Assembly: GCF_030345095.1 (NCBI RefSeq)
Contig: NZ_CP128360.1
Coordinates: 4,154,001-4,218,000, forward strand
DNA: 64,000 nucleotides
Direction: 5' to 3'
DNA from: Solwaraspora sp. WMMA2056
GTDB taxonomy: Bacteria; Actinomycetota; Actinomycetes; Mycobacteriales; Micromonosporaceae
The notes beneath the pieces were generated by a model that made no database searches, was not told the origin of the DNA, and worked only from the letters and a program-made list of their open reading frames with translations. How positions within the stretch are numbered: the first letter of the stretch is position 1; every line of letters starts with the position of its first letter. This document shows, in pieces, positions 28,169 through 36,482 of the stretch. Position numbers and translations under genes: made by a program.

Positions 28169-28976
28169 ACCGCAGGCCGGGCGCGCCACCCCCGCCGGGC
28201 CGCGCCCGCCCGCCCCACCGGCCGGCCATGGGCTGCTCGCCGGCCGGACCGTGCTGGTCACCGCTGCGGCCGGCACCGGCATCGGCGCGGCGACCGCCCG
28301 GCGCTGCGCCGAGGAAGGTGCCCGGGTGGCGATCAGCGACCGGCACGAAGCGCGCCTCCGGACGACCGCCGCCGAGCTCGCCGCCGCGACCGGTGCCGAA
28401 CCTCTCACGATCGTCTGCGACGTCACCGTCGAGTCGCAGGTGCAGGCAATGATCGACCAGGTCGTCGCCGGCTACGGCCAGCTCGACGTGCTGGTCAACA
28501 ACGCCGGGCTGGGCGGCACCGCCCGGATCACCGAGATGACCGACGAGCAGTGGCACCGGGTGCTGGACGTCACCCTCACCGGCACCTTCCGATGCACCCG
28601 TGCGGCGCTGCGGCACATGATGCCGCGCGGCAGCGGCGTGATCGTCAACAACGCCTCCGTGCTCGGCTGGCGGGCGCAGCAGGGCCAGGCGCACTACGCC
28701 GCCGCCAAGGCCGGGGTGATGGCGCTGACCCGGTGCAGCGCCGTCGAGGCCGCCGAGGCCGGGGTCCGGGTGAACGCGGTCGCGCCGAGCCTCGCCATGC
28801 ACGCCAACCTGGCCAAGGTCACCGACGACGCACTGCTGGCCACGCTGGCCGACCGGGAGGCGTTCGGCCGGGCCGCCGAACCCTGGGAGGTGGCCAACGC
28901 GATCGTCTTCCTGGCCAGCGACTACGCCTCGTACCTGGTGGGCGAGGTGCTCTCGGTCAGCAGCCAACACCCGTGA
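28155..28976 (+). CDS. ipdF: IpdF, SDR-type hydroxy-hydrindanone-CoA dehydrogenase
   Basis: 273 residues with an Ala/Pro-rich ~27-residue extension before GLLAGRTVLVTAAAGTGIG. The catalytic region VIVNNASVLGWRAQQGQ then HYAAAKAGVMALTRCSA and the end SDYASYLVGEVLSVSSQHP are near-identical to mycobacterial IpdF (Rv3559c) as I recall it. IpdF oxidises the 5-hydroxyl of the HIP-derived carboxyl-CoA. It overlaps ipdC by 14 nt and precedes echA20 by 10 nt. Confidence 0.93.
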   Translation: MATAEPQAGRATPAGPRPPAPPAGHGLLAGRTVLVTAAAGTGIGAATARRCAEEGARVAISDRHEARLRTTAAELAAATGAEPLTIVCDVTVESQVQAMIDQVVAGYGQLDVLVNNAGLGGTARITEMTDEQWHRVLDVTLTGTFRCTRAALRHMMPRGSGVIVNNASVLGWRAQQGQAHYAAAKAGVMALTRCSAVEAAEAGVRVNAVAPSLAMHANLAKVTDDALLATLADREAFGRAAEPWEVANAIVFLASDYASYLVGEVLSVSSQHP

Positions 28977-28986
28977 GGAACCGACC

Positions 28987-29811
28987 ATGACATCCACAGC
29001 GGACAGTACGATGGTCGTCGCGACCACCGGCGCCGACGGAGTGGCCGAGATCGTGGTCGACCGGCCGCCGGTCAACGCCCTGCCGGTCGCCGGCTGGTAC
29101 CGCCTCGCCGAGGCGGTCACCGCCGCCGGTGCCGACCCGGCCACCCGGGCCGTGGTACTGCGGGCGCAGGGCCGCGGCTTCAACGCCGGCGTCGACATCA
29201 AGCAGATCCAGGCTGACCCCGGCAACGACGCGCTGATCGGCGCCAACCGGGGCTGCTTCGCGGCGTTCGCCGCCGTCTACGACTGCCCGGTACCGGTCGT
29301 CGCCGCCGTCCACGGCTTCTGTCTCGGCGGCGGCATCGGCCTGGTCGGCAACGCCGACATCATCGTGGCCAGCGACGACGCCACGTTCGGACTGCCCGAG
29401 GTGGACCGGGGCGCGCTCGGCGCCGCCACCCACCTGTCCCGGCTGGTCCCGCAGCACCGGGCCCGGGCGATGCTCTACACCTCCGCCACCGCCACCGCCG
29501 CCGAACTGCACGCCTACGGCTCGGTGCTGCGCGTGGTCCCCGCCGCCGAACTACGGGCCGCCGCCCTGGCGGTCGCCCGGCAGATCGCCGCCAAGGACCC
29601 GGCGGTGATCCGGGCGGCCAAGGAGTCGCTCAACGGCATCGACCCGTGGGACGTCAAACGCAGCTACCGCTACGAGCAGGGCTTCACCTTCGAGTTGAAC
29701 CTGTCCGGTGTCGCCCACCGGGTCCGGGACGGCTTCGGCGACCAGGCCGCCCCCGGGCCGGCACGGCAACACGGTGCTGGCCGGGCTGGCGACCCGGGCC
29801 GGGAGGGCTGA
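28987..29811 (+). CDS. echA20: EchA20, crotonase-fold ring D hydrolase
   Basis: 274 residues. GRGFNAGVDIKQIQ, NRGCFAAFAAVYDCPVPV, FCLGGGIGLVGNADIIVAS and FGLPEVDRGALGAATHLSRL are diagnostic of EchA20, a crotonase that hydrolyses ring D of the hydrindane CoA ester. RYEQGFTFELNLSGVA near the end also matches. The last ~20 residues (Ala/Gly/Arg-rich) are an extra tail. The next gene starts 3 nt after its stop. With IpdA, B, C and F it completes the ring-opening set. Confidence 0.92.
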   Translation: MTSTADSTMVVATTGADGVAEIVVDRPPVNALPVAGWYRLAEAVTAAGADPATRAVVLRAQGRGFNAGVDIKQIQADPGNDALIGANRGCFAAFAAVYDCPVPVVAAVHGFCLGGGIGLVGNADIIVASDDATFGLPEVDRGALGAATHLSRLVPQHRARAMLYTSATATAAELHAYGSVLRVVPAAELRAAALAVARQIAAKDPAVIRAAKESLNGIDPWDVKRSYRYEQGFTFELNLSGVAHRVRDGFGDQAAPGPARQHGAGRAGDPGREG

Positions 29812-29814
29812 CCG

Positions 29815-30954
29815 ATGGATCTACGTCCGGACCCCGCCGACGAACAGTTCCGCGCCGAGGCCCGCGACTGGCTGCGCGCCCACCGGCCGTCCCGCCCGCT
29901 GCCCTCCGGCGACACCCGCGCCGGGTTCGCCGCCCACCTGGAGTGGGAGCGCACACTGCACGACGGCGGCTGGTCGGTGGTCTCCTGGCCCCGCCGCTAC
30001 GGCGGCCGGGACGCCTCCCTCTGGCAGTGGCTGATCTTCGAGGAGGAGTACGCCGCCGCCGGCGCACCGCAGCGGGTCACCCAGAACGGCATCTTCCTGC
30101 TCGCCCCGACGCTGTTCGAGTTCGGCACCGACGAGCAGCGGGACCGGATCCTCCCGGCGATGGCCGCCGCCGAGCAGCTGTGGTGCCAGGGCTGGTCCGA
30201 GCCGGGTGCCGGCAGCGACCTGGCCGCGTTGACCAGCCGGGCGGTCCGCGACGACGCGGCCGGCGGGTGGCGGCTGACCGGGCACAAGACATGGACCACC
30301 CGGGGCGCGTACTGCACCCACCTGTTCGGCCTGTTCCGGACCGACCCGCAGCAGCAGCGGCACCGGGGCCTGACCTACTTCCTGGTGCCGCTGGACGCCC
30401 CCGGGGTGACCGTGCGGGGATTCGGCCGGTTCGACGGCGACGAGGGGTTCGCCGACGTCCACTTCGACGACGTGTTCGTACCGGACGCCGACGTGGTCGG
30501 CGAGGTCGGGGCCGGCTGGCGGGTGGCGATGGCCACCACCGGCTCCGAACGTGGCCTCACCCTGCGCCCGCCGGGCCGGTTCACCGCGGCCGCCGCCCGG
30601 CTGGTCGAGCTGGCCGGCGACCGGCCGGTCCGGCTCACCGGCCGGCTGCGTGAGCAGGTGGTCCGCGCCTGGCTCGGTGCCCGTGCCTACCACCTGTTCA
30701 CCCTGGCCCAGGTGACCCGGATGCTCGACGGCGATCCGCCGGGTGCGGCAGCCAGTCTCAACAAGATCCACTGGTCCGAGCTGGACATCGCGCTGCACCG
30801 TACCGCCCTCGAACTGCTCGGCCCGGACGCCGAGGTCGACACCGAGTGGACCCGTGGCTTCCAGTTCTCCCTGGCCGGCCCGATCTACGCCGGCACCAAC
30901 GAGATCCAACGCGGCATCGTCGCCGAGCGGCTGCTCGGCCTGCCCCGACGCTGA
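29815..30954 (+). CDS. Acyl-CoA dehydrogenase, large (alpha) subunit, FadE30/FadE31-like
   Basis: 379 residues. WCQGWSEPGAGSDLAAL and WTTRGAYCTHLFGLFRT form the FAD/acyl-CoA site, and the end IYAGTNEIQRGIVAERLLGLPRR is that of actinobacterial FadE proteins in steroid degradation. The Glu of the usual IYEGT motif is Ala here, as in other steroid FadE alpha subunits, where the base sits elsewhere. A smaller FadE follows after 12 nt, so an alpha2beta2 enzyme is likely. It should desaturate a CoA ester of HIP or of the ring-opened acid. Confidence 0.88.
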   Translation: MDLRPDPADEQFRAEARDWLRAHRPSRPLPSGDTRAGFAAHLEWERTLHDGGWSVVSWPRRYGGRDASLWQWLIFEEEYAAAGAPQRVTQNGIFLLAPTLFEFGTDEQRDRILPAMAAAEQLWCQGWSEPGAGSDLAALTSRAVRDDAAGGWRLTGHKTWTTRGAYCTHLFGLFRTDPQQQRHRGLTYFLVPLDAPGVTVRGFGRFDGDEGFADVHFDDVFVPDADVVGEVGAGWRVAMATTGSERGLTLRPPGRFTAAAARLVELAGDRPVRLTGRLREQVVRAWLGARAYHLFTLAQVTRMLDGDPPGAAASLNKIHWSELDIALHRTALELLGPDAEVDTEWTRGFQFSLAGPIYAGTNEIQRGIVAERLLGLPRR

Positions 30955-30966
30955 GGAGGAGACGGA

Positions 30967-32013
30967 ATGCGGTTCGCCCTCACCGACGAGCAGGCGACGC
31001 TCCGCGACGCGGTCGACGACCTGCTCGCCGCCGAATGCCCACCGTCGGCGGTCCGCGCCGCCTGGCCCGGTGGAGACCCGGCCCCGCTGGACCGGCTCTG
31101 GACCGCGCTCGCCGAGATGGGCGTGCTCGCCGCGGCGGTGCCCGAGTCCGCCGGTGGCCTCGGGCTGACCGAGGTGGACCTGGTGCCGTTGCTCACCGCC
31201 GCTGGGTACGCGGCGGTGCCGTTGCCGGTGGCCGAGACCGCCGTCGTCGCCGGACCGCTGCTGGCCGCCGCCGGCGACCCCGGCGGGCAGCTCGCCGCGC
31301 TCGTCGAGGGTCGCTGCCGGATCGCCGTCGTCGGGCCGGGCGGTCTCGTCCCGTACGGGCGGCGGGCCGACCTGCTGCTGCTCCTGACGCCGCCGGACGG
31401 ACCCCGACTGGTCCGGCCGGACGAGGTCGCGACCACGCCGGTGCCGACCATGGACGGCAGCCGGGCCGCGCTGCGGCTCACCGGCGAGCCCGCCGTCGGG
31501 CCGTCCGTCGGTATCCGGCTCGACGTGCCGGCCGACCTGCTGGCGCTGACCGCCGACCGGGCCACCCTGGCCGCCTCGGCCCAGCTGGTCGGGCTCGGCC
31601 GCCGGATGCTCGACCTCACCGTCGCGCATGTCGGCACCCGCCGCCAGTTCGGCGCCCCGGTCGGCAGCTTCCAGGCGGTCCAGCACCAGCTCGCCGACGC
31701 CCTGCTCGGGCTGGAACTCGCCGCCCCGGCGGTGCTCGCCGCCGGCTGGGCGGCCGCCACCGGTGCCGACAGCCGCCCGGCCGATGTCTCGGCCGGCTAC
31801 CTGCTCGCCGCCGACGCCGCCGAACGGACCGCCCGCGCCGCACTGCAGTGCCACGGCGCGATCGGCTACACGATCGAGTACGACCTGCACCTGTACGCCA
31901 AGCGGGCGTGGGCGCTCGTGGCCGCGACCGCCGGCACCGACCACCACCTCGACCGGCTCGGCACCGCGATCGGACTGCCCGCCGCCACCGCCGAGCAAGG
32001 AGGACGACCGTGA
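30967..32013 (+). CDS. Acyl-CoA dehydrogenase, small (beta) subunit, FadE32/FadE33-like
   Basis: 348 residues, shorter than catalytic FadE. The middle domain is reduced, and the C-terminal domain keeps RRQFGAPVGSFQAVQHQLAD and LQCHGAIGYTIEYDLHLYAKRA, the latter typical of beta subunits. These supply part of the FAD site in heterotetrameric steroid acyl-CoA dehydrogenases. GAGGAGA precedes the ATG. Stop overlaps the next start as GTGA. Confidence 0.86.
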   Translation: MRFALTDEQATLRDAVDDLLAAECPPSAVRAAWPGGDPAPLDRLWTALAEMGVLAAAVPESAGGLGLTEVDLVPLLTAAGYAAVPLPVAETAVVAGPLLAAAGDPGGQLAALVEGRCRIAVVGPGGLVPYGRRADLLLLLTPPDGPRLVRPDEVATTPVPTMDGSRAALRLTGEPAVGPSVGIRLDVPADLLALTADRATLAASAQLVGLGRRMLDLTVAHVGTRRQFGAPVGSFQAVQHQLADALLGLELAAPAVLAAGWAAATGADSRPADVSAGYLLAADAAERTARAALQCHGAIGYTIEYDLHLYAKRAWALVAATAGTDHHLDRLGTAIGLPAATAEQGGRP

Positions 32014-32939
32014 CCGACGCCGCCGCGAGCCCGTCACCACCCGCCGAGGACCGGCCGGGCGTGGCCGCCGACGACCCTGTCGGCCCCGTCGCCGACGAGG
32101 CGGTGGTCCGGTACGCCACCGACGGGCCGGTGGCGGTGGTCACCATGAACCGCCCCCGGTACGCCAACGCGCAGAACTCCGCGATGACCTACGCCCTCGA
32201 CGACGCCTTCTCCCGCGCCGCCGCCGACGACGACGTACGGGTGGTGGTGCTCGCCGGCGCCGGTAGGCACTTCTCCGCTGGCCACGACATCGGCACCCCC
32301 GGGCGCGACGCCGACCGCAGCTTTCCGCGCCGGGCCGGGCTGTGGTGGGACCACGTCGGCAAGGCCGGCGCGGAGAGCCGGTTCGCCCGCGAGTCCGAGG
32401 TCTACCTCGGCATGTGCCGACGTTGGCGGGAGCTGCCCAAGCCGACCGTCGCCATGGTGCAGGGCGCCTGCATCGCTGGCGGGCTGATGCTCGCCTGGTG
32501 CTGCGACCTGATCGTCGCCGCCGACGACGCCCGGTTCGCCGACCCGGTGGTCCGGATGGGTATCCCCGGTGTCGAGTACTTCGCCCACCCGTGGGTGATG
32601 GGGCCCCGCTTCGCCAAGGAGTTCCTCTTCCTCGGCGAACGGGTCGACGCCGACCGGGCGCTGGCCCTCGGCATGGTCAACCGGGTGGTGCCCCGGGCCG
32701 AGCTGCAGCCGTACACGATGGAGCTGGCCGGCCGGATCGCCACCATGCCCCGGCTGGGCCTGGCCCTGACGAAGAAGGCGGTCAACCAGGCCGAGGACCT
32801 GATGGGTCTGCGGGCCGGGATGGATTCGGTGTTCGGCCTGCACCACGTGGCGCACGCGCACAACGCCGAGGTCGGCGACGATCCGCTGGCCGGACACGAC
32901 GCCCGCAGCATGCGTGAGCCGGCAGAGGGTTCCGGCTGA
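32010..32939 (+). CDS. Enoyl-CoA hydratase/isomerase (crotonase family)
   Basis: 309 residues from GTG 32010 (AAGGAGG 6 nt upstream). An acidic/Pro-rich N-terminal ~30 residues precedes VRYATDGPVAVVTMNRPRYANAQN. Oxyanion-hole segments are FSAGHDIGTPG and QGACIAGGLMLAWCCDLIVA. RFAKEFLFLGERVDADRALALGMVNRVV is standard for the fold. The His-rich HHVAHAHNAE near the end is characteristic of one actinobacterial subgroup. Probably hydrates the double bond made by the upstream dehydrogenase; it is not an EchA20 type. Confidence 0.87.
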   Translation: MTDAAASPSPPAEDRPGVAADDPVGPVADEAVVRYATDGPVAVVTMNRPRYANAQNSAMTYALDDAFSRAAADDDVRVVVLAGAGRHFSAGHDIGTPGRDADRSFPRRAGLWWDHVGKAGAESRFARESEVYLGMCRRWRELPKPTVAMVQGACIAGGLMLAWCCDLIVAADDARFADPVVRMGIPGVEYFAHPWVMGPRFAKEFLFLGERVDADRALALGMVNRVVPRAELQPYTMELAGRIATMPRLGLALTKKAVNQAEDLMGLRAGMDSVFGLHHVAHAHNAEVGDDPLAGHDARSMREPAEGSG

Positions 32940-33844
32940 TGCGCGTCGACGTGCAGCTGTTCGGCCTGCCGGCCACCGAGTACGCGCCGCTGGTGGTGCA
33001 CGCCGAGCGGCTCGGCTTCGACACGGTCTGGCTGGCCGACCACGTGATCACTCCGGCCCGGTACGCGCCGACCTACCCGTACCGGTCCTCCGGCGACCCC
33101 GGTATCCGGCCGGACACCCCACTGTCCGACGTGACGGTCACGCTCGGGCACCTGGCCGCCCGGACCAGCCGGATCCGGCTCGGCACCGGCGTGCTCATCG
33201 CCCCGCTGCGGGACCCGTTCCACCTCGCCCGCGCCTGGGCGAGTCTGCAGCAGCTCTCCGCCGGCCGGGCGGTGCTCGGCGTCGGGGTCGGCTGGATGGC
33301 AGAGGAGTTCGCCGCGCTCGGCGTCGACTTCGGCACCCGGGGTGCGCGCACCGACGAAATGCTGCGGGTCCTCGACCTGCTCTGGTCCGGCGAGCCGGTG
33401 GCACACCAGGGTCGGTTCTTCGACTTTCCGACCGTACACTTCGGTCCCTCGCCGCAGCCGCCGGTGCCGGTGGTGGTCGGCGGCCACAGCCCGGCCGCGC
33501 TGCGTCGGGCCGCCCGGCACGGTGCCGGCTGGTTCGGACCCGACGTGGACCTGGCGACCTCGGCCCGGCTGTGCGGGCAGTTGGCTCAGCTGCGGGAGCA
33601 GGTCGGGCGTGCCGACGACGACTTCACCTGCCACGTCCGACTGCACGGTGCGATCAGCGTCGCCACGGTGCGGGCGTACCGCGACGCCGGGCTCGACCAC
33701 CTGGTCGTCGCGCCGTTCACCCGACTGCCACCGGCGGCCACCCGGGCGGACCGGCTGGCCGCCCTGGACTCCGTCGCCGAGCGACTCGCGTCGCTGTGGC
33801 CCGACCCGGCATCGACCGGCCACCCCGCAGGAGAGACCCGATGA
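32939..33844 (+). CDS. LLM-class, probably F420-dependent, oxidoreductase
   Basis: 301 residues. The TIM-barrel features of luciferase-like enzymes are clear: AERLGFDTVWLADHVI, RIRLGTGVLIAPLRDPFHLARAWASLQQLSAGR, LGVGVGWMAEEFAALG, and PVVVGGHSPAALRRAARHGAGWF. The style is that of F420-dependent actinobacterial enzymes rather than FMN monooxygenases. No such gene is in the mycobacterial KstR2 core set as I know it. TGATG overlap with the crotonase gene and ATGA overlap with the acyl-CoA synthetase place it inside the operon. A reduction of a conjugated ketone or enoate is possible. Confidence 0.88.
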   Translation: MRVDVQLFGLPATEYAPLVVHAERLGFDTVWLADHVITPARYAPTYPYRSSGDPGIRPDTPLSDVTVTLGHLAARTSRIRLGTGVLIAPLRDPFHLARAWASLQQLSAGRAVLGVGVGWMAEEFAALGVDFGTRGARTDEMLRVLDLLWSGEPVAHQGRFFDFPTVHFGPSPQPPVPVVVGGHSPAALRRAARHGAGWFGPDVDLATSARLCGQLAQLREQVGRADDDFTCHVRLHGAISVATVRAYRDAGLDHLVVAPFTRLPPAATRADRLAALDSVAERLASLWPDPASTGHPAGETR

Positions 33845-35538
33845 CCGCTGCCAACCCACCGGCCGCCTTCGACCAGGAGACCATCGACGAGTACACCCGT
33901 GCCGGGTACTGGACCGGTGACACCATCGCGTCGATGGTGGCCGGGCACGCCGCCGCCCGGCCCGCCGATCCGGCGTTGCTCGCCACCGACGCCACGCTGA
34001 CCTGGTCGCAGTACGACACGCTGAGCACCCGGCTGGCCGGTGGCTACGTCCTGGCCGGCCGGCAACCAGGGGAGCGGGTCGCCACCCTGCTCACCAACGG
34101 AGCGTTGGTGCACGTCGCGTACCTGGCCGCGCAGAAGGCCGGCCTGGTGACGGTCGGCATCGGTCCGCGTGCCGGAACGGCCGAGGTGCGGCACCTGATC
34201 CGGCGTACCGGGGCGAGTGCGCTGTTCACCCGGCCGGTGCATCGGGGCCGGGCCGCCGCCGAGCTGGCCGCCGACCTGTGGGCCGACGGCGTCGTCGATC
34301 CGTACCGCCAGGCCCGACCAGCCCCGGGCGGCCGGCCTGAGCACCTGACCGCGCAGCTCACCGCCTCCGGCGAGCTGCACCTGCTCCGTGACGGCAAGCC
34401 ACTGGACCTGCCCGACCTGGCGACTGCGGCGGCCGCGATCGCCGGTCGCGGGCTCGGCGCCGACGACCTGTTCTTCCTCAACTCCACCTCGGGTACGACC
34501 GGGCTGCCCAAGTGCGTGATGCAGACGATGAACACCCGCAAGTACTTCGGGCCGCTCGCGGCCGAGGCGGCCCGGTTCGGGCCGGACGAGGTTTTCGCCA
34601 GCGTGCTGCCAGCTCCGTACGGCTTCGGCCAGTGGAGCGGTCACGTGGTGCCGGCCATGTACGGCTATCCGACGGTGCTGGCCGAGGAGTTCGACGCGGA
34701 ACAGACCTGGCAACTGATCGAACGGCACCGGGTCACCGTGCTCGCCGCTGTGACCAGCCAGTTCGTGATGATGCTCAACGCCGAGGGGCGCGCCGCCCGG
34801 GACGTGTCGTCGCTGCGGGTGCTGTTCACCGGCGGGGAGCGGGTGCCGGGGGACCGGGCCGCCCGGTTCGAGGAGGAGACCGGCTGCGCCGTGCTGCAGT
34901 TCTACGGTTCCAACGAGGCGGGTCCGATCAGCGTGACCCGGGTCGACGACTCCCGGGAGCAGCGGCTGGGCACCGCCGGACGGGTGATCCCGCAGATGCG
35001 GGTACGGCTGTTCGACGCCGAGGGTGCCGACGTGACCGCCACCGGTGGCCCTGGTCAGTGCGCCGCGCGGGGGCCGGGACTGACCCCCGGCTACTACGAC
35101 GACCCGCAGGCCAACCTGCAGCTGTTCCACCCGCAGGGCTGGATGCTCACCGGTGATCTGGTCCGGATCGACCCGGCCGGCTACCTCACGGTGACCGGCC
35201 GGGTGGCGGATTTCCTGATCCGGGGTGGGCACAACGTCAGCGTGTTGGCGGTCGAGGAAGCGGTCGGCGGCTGTGCGCGGGTCGCCCAGGTCGCGGTGGT
35301 ACCGGCCGCCGACGAGGTGCTCGGGGAGCGGGCCTGCGCCTACGTGGTGACCACCGACGGGACCGACCTGACCCTCGACGAACTTCGGGCCGACCTGGCC
35401 GCGCGGGGGATCTCCAAGTACGAGTGGCCGGAGCGGCTGGTCACCCTGGCGGAGCTGCCGTTGAGTGCGGGCGGCAAGGCGGACAAGGCGTGGCTGCGGG
35501 CCGATGCCGCGACCCGGTTCGGTCAGCCGGCGCGGTGA
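33841..35538 (+). CDS. Acyl-CoA synthetase (AMP-forming)
   Basis: 565 residues from ATG 33841, which overlaps the LLM gene. ANL-family motifs: STSGTTGLPKCVMQT (P-loop), QFYGSNEAG (A5), GWMLTGDLVRID, and the catalytic Lys of SAGGKADKAWL. In the mycobacterial regulon FadD3 makes HIP-CoA, the KstR2 ligand. This protein sits in the same regulon but is longer and closer in style to aryl-acid ligases of the DhbE/MenE group than to FadD3. It may be the functional replacement, activating the imported acid. The last 16 nt overlap the convergent hydrolase gene. Confidence 0.88.
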   Translation: MTAANPPAAFDQETIDEYTRAGYWTGDTIASMVAGHAAARPADPALLATDATLTWSQYDTLSTRLAGGYVLAGRQPGERVATLLTNGALVHVAYLAAQKAGLVTVGIGPRAGTAEVRHLIRRTGASALFTRPVHRGRAAAELAADLWADGVVDPYRQARPAPGGRPEHLTAQLTASGELHLLRDGKPLDLPDLATAAAAIAGRGLGADDLFFLNSTSGTTGLPKCVMQTMNTRKYFGPLAAEAARFGPDEVFASVLPAPYGFGQWSGHVVPAMYGYPTVLAEEFDAEQTWQLIERHRVTVLAAVTSQFVMMLNAEGRAARDVSSLRVLFTGGERVPGDRAARFEEETGCAVLQFYGSNEAGPISVTRVDDSREQRLGTAGRVIPQMRVRLFDAEGADVTATGGPGQCAARGPGLTPGYYDDPQANLQLFHPQGWMLTGDLVRIDPAGYLTVTGRVADFLIRGGHNVSVLAVEEAVGGCARVAQVAVVPAADEVLGERACAYVVTTDGTDLTLDELRADLAARGISKYEWPERLVTLAELPLSAGGKADKAWLRADAATRFGQPAR

Positions 35539-36224
35539 CCGGGGGCCGGGTCGTCGGTCGATCCGGCCCACACCGCGACGATCTGCTCGCTCGTGGTCCA
35601 GTCCTGCGGGGCGAGCAACGCCCGGAAAGCCGGTTCGCAGGCCGCGGTGAGCTCTGCGGTGTTGTTGGCGACGCAGTCGGCCGGTACGACGGTGAAGTAG
35701 TCCCGTTCGATCGCGTCGCGGACGGTGGACTCGACACATCCGGTGCCGGCGACTCCGGTCACGACCAGGCTGCGGATGTCCCTGCTGCGGAGCAGGTTCT
35801 CCAGCTGGGTGCCGACGAAGGCGCTGCGCCGCAGCTTCTCGAACACCACGTCCCCTGGCTGCGGGGTGAGCTCGTCCACGATCTCCCAGCCCCAGGTCCC
35901 CCGCATGCAGTGCATCGGCTCGAATCCGTGTCGGAGGTTGTCGGCCAGCCAGACCGGCGAGGCCAGCGAGCCGTCCGGATGCTGCACCACCCGGCAGTAC
36001 AGCACCGCCGCGCCGGCGGCCCGCGCGGCGGCGGCGAGCCGACCGATCGGCGGGACCACGCCCTGGAAGCCGGCCACCATCGGCCTGCCGAACGACCTGG
36101 CGCAGTAGCCGTCGTCGTGTACGAAGTCGTTCTGCATGTCGACGATGAGCAGCGCCGTGCGGGCAGGATCGATCTTGAGGTCGAGGCGGTCGGGCAGGAC
36201 GTGCCCGAGGTAGGTGCGGGGCAT
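35523..36224 (-). CDS. Isochorismatase-family cysteine hydrolase
   Basis: 233 residues from ATG 36224, with GGGAG 7 nt upstream; a TTG 60 nt further up is less likely because it would lie on the operator edge. The catalytic triad is visible: Asp in LLIVDMQNDF, Lys in VFEKLRRSAF, and Cys in TGVAGTGCVESTVRDA. Family members cleave amides or vinyl ethers (N-carbamoylsarcosine, nicotinamide, isochorismate). An imperfect KstR2-type site 60 bp upstream suggests coregulation. Substrate unknown. Confidence 0.88.
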   Translation of the reverse strand: MPRTYLGHVLPDRLDLKIDPARTALLIVDMQNDFVHDDGYCARSFGRPMVAGFQGVVPPIGRLAAAARAAGAAVLYCRVVQHPDGSLASPVWLADNLRHGFEPMHCMRGTWGWEIVDELTPQPGDVVFEKLRRSAFVGTQLENLLRSRDIRSLVVTGVAGTGCVESTVRDAIERDYFTVVPADCVANNTAELTAACEPAFRALLAPQDWTTSEQIVAVWAGSTDDPAPGHRAG

Positions 36225-36283
36225 CGGGAACTCCCAGGGATCGACGGGGCGCGGCAGTGGGCGGTACGCGGATCCGACTGCCA

Positions 36284-36297
36284 ATCAAATGCTTGGT
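36284..36297. promoter_or_regulatory. KstR2-type operator O6 (one mismatch)
   Basis: ATCAAATGCTTGGT fits AnCAAGnnCTTGnT at nine of ten fixed positions (CAAA instead of CAAG). It lies upstream of the leftward hydrolase gene and marks the right edge of the regulon. Confidence 0.68.
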
Positions 36298-36360
36298 TGA
36301 CCTGCTGATCGTAGGCCGAACCGACCGGCCCGGCAATCCTGCCGCCGGTCGTCGGGCCGT

Positions 36361-36425
36361 GTCGGGTCCGCCCCGGGCCGTCTCGGCCTGCGTCGGGTCC
36401 GCCCCGGTCCGCGTCGGGTCCGCCG
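36361..36425. repeat. Three copies of GTCGGGTCCGCC in a spacer
   Basis: Copies begin at 36361, 36392 and 36413; the first two extend to GTCGGGTCCGCCCCGG. They lie between the regulon edge and the xylanase terminator and have no coding sense that I can see. Confidence 0.7.
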
Positions 36426-36431
36426 CACAGC

Positions 36432-36470
36432 GGTCGGGGGCGGTACGGCGACGCCGTACCGCCCCCGACC
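36432..36470. terminator. 18 bp perfect hairpin downstream of the xylanase gene
   Basis: Left arm 36432-36449 and right arm 36453-36470 are exact reverse complements (GGTCGGGGGCGGTACGGC on the left) with a 3 nt loop. It lies 13 nt past the stop of the leftward xylanase gene. Very stable; no T-tract. Confidence 0.85.
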
Positions 36471-36482
36471 GGGGTCACGGTG

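Noticed and set aside
33841-35538. Acyl-CoA synthetase as a straightforward FadD3
   Set aside because: Length (565 against ~500) and sequence style differ from FadD3; only the genomic setting supports that role.
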